NCBI RefSeq assembly: GCF_001949145.1
Contig: NW_019091429.1
Location: 781,251-845,250, forward strand
DNA: 64,000 nt
From: Acanthaster planci
Lineage: Eukaryota > Echinodermata > Asteroidea > Valvatida > Acanthasteridae
Direction: 5' to 3'
The notes beneath the pieces were generated by a model, which was not told the DNA's origin, searched no databases, and worked only from the letters and a program-made list of their open reading frames with translations. Both the position numbers and the translations under genes were made by a program. Positions 49,614-59,529 of the stretch are shown piece by piece (within the stretch, counting starts at the first letter, position 1; each line of letters begins with the position of its first letter).

Positions 49614-50147
49614 CAGTGTTTTAGTACTCGTACTTGTGAAAGTGTACTCGTACTCTTAAGAAAATAATTCTCCTTACTCGTTCTCTTGGAAAAGTACTCG
49701 TACTCAGGCCCCTCGTCAGGACCTTTGGTAAAGGTATTTTAGACACCCAAATGATTTAGCCCCATAGTTAACATGAAAGGCCATAGCAATGCATTTTACG
49801 GTATGAACAATGAAGTCATCATAATTTAATAGCCCTGTAAAGTAAAAACCAAACTTCCCAACACCCAAGTGTTCTGCCCACTAATGCATACACTTTCTGA
49901 ATAAGCAACGTGGTCATTAACCAAAACTGCGCACATTGTTCATTCAACTTGTCAGTATGGTACGATCACGGTTACTCTCCTGCTTGTTCATGTATATCAT
50001 GATGATCATGTAGTACTTGCATTCGCGTAATTGAGTATTTTTTTTCTGTACTCGCACTCGTACTCTCAAGAAAAATTTTCCCGTGCTCTTACCTGTACTC
50101 TTATCAAAGTACTCGCACTCGTGGAAATTTATTCGATTACAGCACTA
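49614..50147. mobile_element. Non-autonomous hAT element, 534 bp
   Basis: The left end begins CAGTGTTTTAGT and the right end, reversed, begins TAGTGCTGTAAT: short terminal inverted repeats of the hAT CAGTG type. Both ends are followed by subterminal ACTCG words (GTACTCGTACTTG on the left, GTACTCGCACTCG on the right). The element is flanked by 8-bp duplications GTGTGACC (49,606-49,613) and ACGTGACC (50,148-50,155), 6 of 8 matching, as expected for hAT. The related repeat at 41.2 kb has a single GCGTGACC at this point. No transposase frame is inside, so it was mobilised in trans. Confidence 0.8.
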
Positions 50148-50296
50148 ACGTGACCTTTTTATTTTCAAGCAGTGATTTCAACCTGTTAGGATGTACAGAG
50201 CTCTGGAAGTACCACACTATGGTAACTTATCACAGGATGATAGCATCCCAAGACTAGGTTATATATAGTGTACATAGTACGTGTGTTTCGTTGTTG

Positions 50297-50640
50297 GTCA
50301 AGTGACAATCTTCAGGGGCCATTGTCTACAGAATTACCCATCCGATCAGATAAAAAACAAGTTTACGGTTGTAGGAAGGGGTATTTTATAGGATAAAGAT
50401 AGTAGCAGTGTTTTATGATTATGTTCTTATGTCACGTGACATGACCTTAAAGGTGCATTCTTCAAAGATTATTCTTTGCAGAACTACTCATCCGATTAGA
50501 AGCTAGTATGTACATGTAATACGACCACTGGCAGAGACGATTTATAGGCATACATAATATCAACATTATAATAATTGATGGTCCTGTGTCACGTGAGCTG
50601 CCTCCCAAGTGCACTTTTGACAGGCCAACATCTTTATTTT
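50297..50640. repeat. Three-unit diverged array with TCACGTGA E-boxes
   Basis: Related units start at about 50,298, 50,431 and 50,588 (spacings 133 and 157 bp). Unit 1 has TCAAGTGAC; units 2 and 3 have TCACGTGA, the perfect USF/MITF-type E-box (GTCACGTGAC in unit 2). Units 1 and 2 also share AATTACCCATCCGATCAGA versus AACTACTCATCCGATTAGA. The layout parallels the AGGTCA array at 17.3 kb. Confidence 0.6.
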
Positions 50641-50699
50641 TATCTCTCCTGACTGAAGTCTTTAGATTGAGTTTTGATAGGCAGGTATTTTTGTAATTA

Positions 50700-51220
50700 A
50701 TTATTTTCTGACGTTTTAGACAGACCGTCTGCCCTCTTAGTAGACAGCGCTCATGATTATTAATGACCTGACCTGAAGTAGGGTGTGTTTACATTCATTC
50801 ACGACTTCTTTGACCTATGTTTTTGAGGAATTCAGGGGATTTTACAGTATATTGTTGTTTTAATGGAAAGAGTAAGAGTTGAGGATTATTTTGATGCCTT
50901 CATTGATGAATATACATGATACATTAGTGGGGGGTTTTTTTAATGAAGGAAAATTCTTCTGTAAATAGTAATTTCATTGAGTAAAATCTGTTGAGCGTGG
51001 CTTATTTACTACGTATACGATCAGCTGGGCGCTATTCAAAAGTACAAAAGGGCCAGATTTTCGGTGAGTTGGGTTTACTGTTTGGTTTGTTTGGGTTGAC
51101 TTGACTTGTGCTGATGATCACTGTTTACAGGGGAGCTGGGGAGGTGCTGAGGAGCAGGCAGAGGAGCTGTTTATTTGAAATAATTATCACTGAGTCGTGA
51201 CCCGGATCTCGCAAGGTAGA
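50700..51220. other. Non-coding interval
   Basis: No gene or clear repeat. AT-rich apart from GGGGAGCTGGGGAGGTGC near 51,130. Confidence 0.4.
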
Positions 51221-51226
51221 AACCTT

Positions 51227-51480
51227 GCTCGAATGTAAGGGAAACATTCGTTTTAAAAAATCAGCTATGGGTGTACATACGGCATGTGCCATTACTCTAT
51301 AAGTGTGCGCCTTATTCAAAAGACCCGCTGACGTGCACGTATGTTGTACTTGAGCGTTACATTTTGAAATACATAATCCATTGTATGGCGGATTTTGAAT
51401 GTTATACAAGTATACACATAGATTTGCAATGTCTGCACCCAGGACGACGTCTAATTTTCTCTCGCGGAGAATGAGAATTT
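51227..51480 (+). repeat. Dispersed repeat fragment, copy of 53,070-53,335
   Basis: It aligns over about 250 bp in the same orientation, sharing CTCGAATGTAAGGGAAACAT, TGTGCCATTACTCT, CTTATTCAAAAGAC, CAGGACGACGTC and GGAGAATGAGAA with small differences. Non-coding. Confidence 0.8.
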
Positions 51481-53060
51481 AGCACTCTAGTTTTTATAAA
51501 TAGCTCTATGGCTTGGCCCAGGGGGACGGAAGGGGGTTGCGCGTGATCTGCGCACAGCGACCTGTGCGCCTATTCCATTCATTAAAAGGGGGCGTTCATA
51601 AAGAACTGTTTCATTGAAATCTCCCGTGTTTCTATTATAAACAAAGATTACTGCAGCGCTTGTTCTATTTTAAGTGTGTTCACCAGCCATTTGTTTCATG
51701 GAGATTCTAGAAAAAGATTCCATTTTGGCTTTTCGGCCCTGCTGTAAATCCTGCACGCGAACACGCTTATAATTCATACGCTGCGCCGTTATCTCCTCAG
51801 ATTAACACCTCTAACATCTATGTATAACAACAATTTATGTTGCAAAACTCCCATCTTCAACATTGATTTTTTTCCCTGAAATGCATTTGTAAAGGCCTCC
51901 TCCTTCAGACTGTAGTCGTTTAAGGGAAATCCTTCCCTTCGACATGACCGTTTTTACACATCATTATTTTAAAAAAACGAGTGATTCGTCCCATTCAAAT
52001 ATTGTCCATTGAGTTTGGTACGCTTACAGTCAAAACAATTCTTAACGTTCGATCAACACAGCGCGTGGAGGTGCATCACGCACAACCAACCGGTTCCACA
52101 GAATCCGGGCAACAAAGTTGACACGACAACTTATGTACCTCTCTTAAAGCCATGCCACCTTGTTGGAACTTACTTAAATACGAATTTTCTGGCATCTCCC
52201 GCCCCTCGTCAGGTGCGAATGTTTGAATGCTTGACACGGCACGGGCAAAAAGGAGTTACAGGTAAAAAAACATCATTTATCATCACGAAAATTACCTTTT
52301 GATACAAATGAAAGTCCCCTATAAGAAATTTATTAGACTACGAATTTAAACACTTGGAGTCTCACTTAAAATTACCAATAAAAATATTGCCAGCTGCTCA
52401 TGGTTTCGAAAACTCATCGTGGTCCATCTTCACGCAGCTAAAAAAAGGATGTGCACTCCATTGCCTCACGATATTGAATGAGAAGAGTTTGAACGTAGGG
52501 GGCGCTTGTCGCACAACATCCTTCCGCCCCCGCCCCCGGGGGGGGGGGGTAGTGAAGGAACGCGCACGCAGCCCATGGAGTCGAAGTTGCTGATGAACCG
52601 GATTGTGATCAACCCATAGAGCTATATATAAAAACTAGATCACTGATTCATTTTCAAAGTGATGCCTGCTGGGCGCATCCATGTTTGTGCATGAACCTAT
52701 GGGAAACTTGAAATTTCTTACGGCTTTTGTACGGCTATTGGCATATCTGCGTCTGTATTCTAAAACGAACGTCAACAAAGCCGACACACAAACAACCTGA
52801 ACACTCAATCAGTAGATGAGCGTTTCATTTTGTTCTGCGGAAACAAACACAAACGAGTGCCCGTATACGCTGCACATAAATTTTGCCGTGACATTTTTTG
52901 ACGTTTTTTTAATCGAATCTTATTGGTACCCGATGTGCACGCCAGCCGCCGCTACAGAGCCGTCAGCTCACTAAACACTGACTTAATTAGGGGGACGACT
53001 TTTTTTATTTAGCTGAACTTATTCATCGAAAGGCAGCCATTGAAAGACATGCATACGAAA
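51480..53060. other. Non-coding interval with a C/G hairpin tract
   Basis: At 52,526-52,549, C5-G-C5 is directly followed by G12, which can fold as a C:G hairpin or G-quadruplex. Plus frames at 52,009-52,302 and 52,354-52,593 have no recognised domain. Confidence 0.4.
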
Positions 53061-53069
53061 TCTGACGAC

Positions 53070-53500
53070 CTTGTTCGAATGTTAGGGAAACATTTGTTTC
53101 AAACTATCAGCTACGGATGTAAATAAACAATGTGCCATTGCTCTGTACGTGTGTGCCTTGTTCAAAAGACGCGCTGACATTCGCGCATGTTGTACATGAG
53201 TGTTGCATTTAGAATACATAACTGATATCCATTCGATCTGATTTTGAATGGTCTACAAGCACGCACATGGATTCACGATATCTGCGCCCAGGACGGCGTC
53301 AAATTTTCTCCGAGGGCGGAGAATGAGAAGTTATCTGCCCCGAGTTGAAGTGCACCCCCAAGCGGCAAAAGAAAGACAGGTGGTTGTAAATTTTCCAAGT
53401 GGGTCCTTGCACCTGTTCTGCGAGTAAGCAAAGACTATACATTTAAGAATAAATTAGTTATGCGAACTCAGCGTGCTTGGCGTCAAACGCGCCACCGATC
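53070..53500 (+). repeat. Dispersed repeat, longest copy in the window
   Basis: The first part (53,070-53,335) matches 51,227-51,480. The second part (53,335-53,460) matches 57,410-57,535, sharing GAAAGACAG versus AAGCAAGACAG, TTTTCCAAGTGGGTCCTTGC versus TTTTCCAACTGGGTTCTTGC, and AAAGACTATA versus GAAGACTGTATA. This copy therefore joins the two other fragments into one family of at least 430 bp. Confidence 0.75.
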
Positions 53501-56500
53501 TCCGTTAAACACGCCCTTATGGGTGCAGACCACTAATTCAAGTGAGAATTTCTGGCCAGCTCATTAGCATTAAAGTGCCTCCCCCACAGTATTTTTTGAA
53601 AAAGGAGATTGTTTGGCCCCCAAAATGGTGAGATTGTGTAAATCGTTGCCAGGATCAACTCCCTGGGTCTTTGAGCTTTCATATGAGAGCAGAATGGCTA
53701 AAAACTACGGTTTAAAAATGGTCGTAAATGCCCGAAAAAGTTGAGGGTTGCCACTTGAAAAATGGCTGCAATCGGACTTTGGGAAAATCACTTTTCGGGG
53801 GGTGATTTTGTTTTGTGGCAATAATTAAAAATGTAATCGGTTAACCCACAAAAAATTGAAAAGAAATTGAAAGATTAGGGACTAGACAATAATTTCATTT
53901 GTGTTTCTGAAATCTCAGGGATGTTGGCGTGCATGCTATTGGGCCCTGAACAGTGCTGATTTTACACTGTTGTCAATTGGGCTTGAATTATTGGACTGTG
54001 CCCTTATGCAGTGAGTATCCAAAAAACACGCCCTCTTTTGTTGCGCTCGGAGCAGATAGCACTCTTCTTTTTATGTATATATCTATGGATATGCCTCAAC
54101 TCCATGGACTGCGTGTGCATTCCTTCACTACCTGGTCGTGTAGAACATGAAAATGACGCTGACTGGCTTTTTAATATTCGGGATGAATAAACATGTTATT
54201 GGTTATCGCATCAACGCTAGTGGGACACAGAATATTTTTATACCACGGTCATAACAGGGAATTTTAATAGGTCGCGAAATGATCACGTGATATTGTATAA
54301 GCGGGCATGTATCGTTTATGCGTCGGGCGCACTGGCGATGTTTCCGGGCCACAAAAAAGATGTTGGATAACGGTGATCTTTCCCACAGTTGATGCGTCGT
54401 GTCTACTACGTTGCAATTGTGTAATCTTGGCCGCAGTGGTACTACCTGACAATTATTGTAGACGTGCACTGCGTGGGGGACATTGAAGCACTGTGTCCGT
54501 CACAAGTACTACTCTCTTCACTCTGACCATGCATGACGGAGCCCCGGGATTATTATGCTTCTGTTCGTGCACCCAAGTATGCTCGTGGAACACGAGTATG
54601 CTCTGATGATTGTTTCTGCTACGATCGCCATTACAGTTTGTATAAAATGCTCATGCAATATTGTCTCTTCTCGTCTGCTCTTCAATCTTGTCAATACTTT
54701 TCAACGGAATTTGGTGTACATAATGTCCTAAAATTCAACAAGTCAACAAAACCTCAAGTGCCTTACAAATCACAGGTTTCTCTATCTTAAACCCGTTTAT
54801 CCTAACTTTCTCTCTCCCCCCTCAAAAAAGAAACAAAAACAGAGACCAAAAAAGGACATCACAATCAATAATTTTCCTTGTAAGTTAATATCTAACTTTC
54901 TGTTCGAGTGTTTCAATTTGTCAAATTGTGTTAATTTATCTTGCATTCATAAATACCTCAGACAGTTTAGCTATTCCTATTGGTCGAGAGCCCGTCATGT
55001 GGCCGGTCTTAAACGGACGATAAAACACCAACCACAACTAAGTGGCCCCTGAACAAGGACATTCACGTTACACGACGCACACACGTACACACACACAGCA
55101 ACTAGAGTGAATTAGCCAATTCATTTATATATATATTTTTTTAATTGAAGAAACTAAATTGTTTGCCCGAAAGTGGGCGGTGCAGCGGATGCCCATCACT
55201 TATTCTAATGAAGGTGACGTCAAAAGCTTCTTATGAACCCTAGAGGGCGTTGTGCCATCATGTTCTTGCCTGCACGCTTTGCATTTCGCTAAAGTTTGTC
55301 GAAGAATTTCATAGACTTTTGTTTGAATTTGTTTATACGCCCAATGTTGTGAGTACATGTTTTGGGTTACTTGTAATTACAGCTCATGTGCTACAGATTA
55401 AGATGTATAAGGAGGGAGATGCACGTAGAAATAATCATTTTGGGCACGATAAACATCAAGTATCTAAATTTGGCAGGTCAGACCATGCGGTCAGTTCCGC
55501 ACATGTGCATGTATAGCGTATTATGAATGGGAGGATTTTGCATTGATTGGATATTTAATGTTGAAGTATGTACCTAAAGAGTTAAATTTGGAAGATAACT
55601 TTGACAGTTCGTGTGGTTGTGCTAAAGAGTATTTCAGGACATGCTGTAGACACATTTTTTTACTCTTTATAGAGTGCCGATTTTGACTCAAGGCTATGTT
55701 TTGACAAACCGTGCAGTATATTTACTTCACTTCACATTTTTATGAGGATTTGTTAAGCCAGTTCACAGGCAGATGGTTATTGTATTTGATGTACCGTATT
55801 GTTGATTGCGCATTGAACCACAATGTCACAGTTACTACGCACACTATAACAGCACTGCCAGTCACAACTCGTCATTAAAGTAGTAGGATAAAAGGGCAAA
55901 TTACGACACCGTCTTTATTCACATTCACGGGCAAAGTCGTGGTAAAAATGGCCTGAAACTATCACAATTGTCACCAGAGTGCCCTTTCAGATGACACTAA
56001 GCAATACCTCGACAGCATTATCGACTATTTTATTTAAAATGAGCGTAACGTACCAGAGCTGTCAGAGTTTCTTGTATGTAATTTATATCGACATGTCGTG
56101 CGGAATTGATGCGCATCGTACGGCTGTTTACTGTAATGCTTGCGCTGGAAAATATATATCAGAAATTTTGATTTTAGTCGTTTCAACAGTTTATAATTTG
56201 AAATCCCATTTTTATTCTTATTTATATTAAATTTTTCTGTTGTTGTTGAGAAATACAATCATCTTGAGTTTTGAAAAGAGTTGTAGTCGCGTTAACATTT
56301 ATTACCCATTTTCTCTGGATTTTCAATGGCAGAGACAATTTGTAATCCGATCTGGTTCATATCATTTTAAATCGAGTTGAGGCAGACACAAGTCAGTTAC
56401 GAGTGGCCTATGAACATCAATGAGGAAAAATGCACAAAAAGGTTGCGAAACGACAAAATTTTACCGACAAAATGCCAGCAAACTTTGCCGAATTCTACAA

Positions 56501-57170
56501 AAAGGTACTTATGAATGGGAATAGATATGTACTGAGCCGGTCTTAAACTAGACCTGAATCAAGTTGGACGTACGTTGCTCTTCCCTGGTCAGCCATCCCT
56601 TCAGGCGGTACGCACCACACGGTCGTCACGCTCGGCCGGGCAGCGCTAACACAGCTCGCATAACCCTTATAAGGCGCCCTCATTTGATAGCCTTTATTGT
56701 ACAACGTGTGTGTCGCACGTCACCAGTCAGTGACTTGACGGATAAGCCAATCGGACCCCGTCGGTGATAAGGAGTTATTCATGACTGCATATGAACGGCA
56801 TTACCTTGCACAACGTATATGGAAATTCCAGCAATCAATGTAGTCAGACTTGAAGACTCGTTCATTAAAATGCAAGTTGAACGACGTAAAAACAAGTCCG
56901 GCAATGTGATTGGCTGCTACCACTTTTGGTAGATGAGCCCATTTGCTGTGTACGAACGGTTGGCAGCGCAGATTCGTCAAGTCAGGATTTCTGAACTGAA
57001 CTCATAGTAAGAAGTGGAGACCAGAGGGCGCAAAGCAAGCAACGGTGCGCGGTCCCGATTTGTATCCAAAGCAGAAACGAAGATATCACAGAGATCCCAA
57101 CTTGAGTTAAGTCGTAAAAGCTAAACGGGCGTTTAAGGTCAGCTCAGCACATATTTAGCTTATTCCCTTA
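53500..57170. other. Mostly non-coding interval with small repeat fragments
   Basis: 54,025-54,065 shares CACGCCCTCTTTTGTT and GCTCGGAGCAG with 59,305-59,340, another piece of the family at 53 kb. 54,960-55,030 has CTATTGGTCGAGAGC and GCCGGTCTTAAAC; the latter word recurs at about 56,538. 55,080-55,136 has (AC)n and (AT)n tracts. A CpG-richer patch lies at 56,560-56,780. Open frames (plus 54,533-54,790; 55,250-55,516; 56,564-56,767) have no recognised domain. Confidence 0.4.
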
Positions 57171-57177
57171 ATAAAAT

Positions 57178-57390
57178 ATGCATATGGTACACAGAAGACC
57201 GTTTCAATATAAATGTAATCTATATCCATGGTATAACAAAACAATTGTTGCCTGCTGTGACTGGGTCCATGGGTTTTGTGCACCGTTAGGGGCAAATGGC
57301 ACCCTCAGCGTCACCTCGATTGTTTTGTTAAATACCATGGATATAGATTATATTGAAACGGTAAAAATGTAATGCGTCTGTGTACCGCAT
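57178..57390. mobile_element. Foldback element with about 70-bp arms and a 70-bp loop
   Basis: The left arm (57,178-57,247) contains TATGGTACACAGA, CCGTTTCAATATAAATG, TAATCTATATCCATGGTA and AACAAAACAAT. The right arm (57,318-57,390), reversed, contains the same words in the same order (GCGGTACACAGA, CCGTTTCAATATAA, TCTATATCCATGGTA, AACAAAACAAT), with short indels. The loop holds TGGGTCCATGGGTTTTGTGC. RNA across it would form a long hairpin. No target duplication found and no ORF spans it. Confidence 0.75.
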
Positions 57391-57394
57391 ACCC

Positions 57395-57565
57395 GAGGCC
57401 AAAGGCCAAGTGGTATCCGCCCTGAGCTTAAGTGTGCCCTCACCGGTGAAAGCAAGACAGATGGTACTTAGTTTTCCAACTGGGTTCTTGCACGCGTTCG
57501 GCGTGCACGCGAAGACTGTATATTACCCTTTATCTCCATTATATAGACTGGATAGGACATCGCGT
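57395..57565 (+). repeat. Dispersed repeat fragment following the foldback
   Basis: 57,410-57,535 matches 53,335-53,460. Its right end (57,537-57,565) matches 59,103-59,130 in inverted orientation (CGCGATGTCCTAYCCAGTC then TATATAATG). This shows that family members sit in both orientations. Confidence 0.65.
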
Positions 57566-57609
57566 CCAAAACGCGTCCTGCGTATGCGTATTTTCAGGAG
57601 GGTAAATAA

Positions 57610-58138
57610 ATAGCGTCGAGAATTTCGTTGCGTGTACTTTCAAATGGAGTTTTTCAAAAACTTCTTGAGGTTCAAGTTTTTGTGCTTTAATTGTCAGATT
57701 TCGAAGAAAAACTGAATTCTGCACTTGGAATGGATAAATTTGGAGAGAATAATGGTTGAGGTGTACGTAGCAGTGAATTACCGGAGATGAACGTCAAGTT
57801 TGGAAGAAGGAACAGAAGGAAATGTAAGTCGCACTTTTTGTAGTTTCAGAAACTTTCTAAAGTTGTACTTTGTAATGCTTAACTTTAAGCCTACATAGGC
57901 CTAGTAAGACAGTCTATCTAGCCTATCAGGCTTTGTATATGAAACTTCACTATCTCTGAAATGGTATTTATTGGCAAAAGTGGTTTCAAAAACTGCATGA
58001 CTAATTTGTCGTTTATTTTCCCCAGATTTCAACGGCAAAACCTCCAAGACAGCCAAGATTTGAGTTTGTCGGATCTACATATACACTGAACCCAAATCGT
58101 GTGACAGACAATGTGATATGAGTGACAGAATTCTTCTT
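57610..58138. other. Non-coding interval left of the gap
   Basis: No gene or repeat recognised. Confidence 0.4.
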
Positions 58139-58560
58139 NNNNNNNNNNNNNNNNNNNNNNNNNNNNNNNNNNNNNNNNNNNNNNNNNNNNNNNNNNNNNN
58201 NNNNNNNNNNNNNNNNNNNNNNNNNNNNNNNNNNNNNNNNNNNNNNNNNNNNNNNNNNNNNNNNNNNNNNNNNNNNNNNNNNNNNNNNNNNNNNNNNNNN
58301 NNNNNNNNNNNNNNNNNNNNNNNNNNNNNNNNNNNNNNNNNNNNNNNNNNNNNNNNNNNNNNNNNNNNNNNNNNNNNNNNNNNNNNNNNNNNNNNNNNNN
58401 NNNNNNNNNNNNNNNNNNNNNNNNNNNNNNNNNNNNNNNNNNNNNNNNNNNNNNNNNNNNNNNNNNNNNNNNNNNNNNNNNNNNNNNNNNNNNNNNNNNN
58501 NNNNNNNNNNNNNNNNNNNNNNNNNNNNNNNNNNNNNNNNNNNNNNNNNNNNNNNNNNNN
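58139..58560. other. Assembly gap (422 Ns)
   Basis: A run of unknown bases. Open frames reported across it are meaningless. Confidence 0.99.
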
Positions 58561-59100
58561 CACTTTGTGCTCACAGAAATGATTCTCACACTTCCGTATG
58601 CCGCATGTCGGTTTTCGATAAAAGTTATTCAATATATGAATGAATTTTATTTAGTACAATTTTTCCCGAGTGTGTAAAATTAAAATCATTTTAATGATGA
58701 TTTTTTTTTTCAGTGTTGGCTCATCGAAACGAGACGGAAAACACATGGACAGTTTTGACATCATATTTACTGACAAAACCTATTGCATGTACTGGTGGAA
58801 ATCTCTCAGTTTTACACACAACAGTGGGTGTAAAAAGTGAATTAAAAACTAACACACACAAAACCGAAAACATTATCTCTTTCGAGTGGGTTAGTTAATA
58901 AGAAAATGGTCATTTTTTTCTGGAAATGATATTTTCGCATTTTCTGTTTATTTTTGGTTTGTTTTCGGGAGGGAGGCCGAGGGCTTAGCCATCATCCCAT
59001 GAAAAAAGGTTATGTTGACCAGAAATGCACAGCATACAACACCACATTTACCCTCCTGAAGCGCCGCCATTGTTCGGCTGCGCATTTTGTGCACAAACAA
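58561..59100. other. Non-coding interval right of the gap
   Basis: AT-rich; a T-rich tract lies at 58,701-58,710. No gene recognised. Confidence 0.4.
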
Positions 59101-59102
59101 TG

Positions 59103-59452
59103 CGCGATGTCCTACCCAGTCTATATAATGCAGATCAATGATGTCACCCATTGAGTCTATATAATGGAGAGCATTGTGATGATATTACCATACATTCCAA
59201 ATAAATTTGTTGCGCGTACTCTGCGTGCTCCGCGTAAAAGGTGCATAAACTTGCGCACCTATGCGGTGAGGGCGTACCCAACGCCTTTCAATTTCATATC
59301 AAACACGCCCTCTTTTGTTCGTGCTCAGAGCAGTTACAGGGCATAAACGCAACTCATTATTCCGTGTTCCACGAGCGCGAGCGTGATAACGAGCTTATCT
59401 TCAAGTAAACTTGACGCGCAGTAAGGATGTTTTAAAGGCCTATGTGCGCAAA
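59103..59452 (+). repeat. Dispersed repeat fragments of the 44-59 kb family
   Basis: 59,103-59,130 is the inverted match of 57,537-57,565; the word AGTCTATATAATG recurs directly at about 59,154-59,166. 59,305-59,340 matches 54,025-54,065, and 59,353-59,452 matches 44,304-44,393. Together these pieces place at least four homologous blocks side by side. Confidence 0.65.
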
Positions 59453-59529
59453 CTTGCTGCCTTTGAATTTACAGTTAATTTTGCAGTTTGCTTTTATCGT
59501 AAAAATAGCACATTTCGGGTAGATGGTGG

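Noticed and set aside
55235-57035. AGAGGGCG words near 55,242 and 57,024 as possible CTCF sites.
   Set aside because: Both miss several positions of the CTCF core and were not supported by neighbouring sequence.
58029-58643. Apparent open frames of 154-186 codons on both strands.
   Set aside because: They run across the N gap and have no sequence content.
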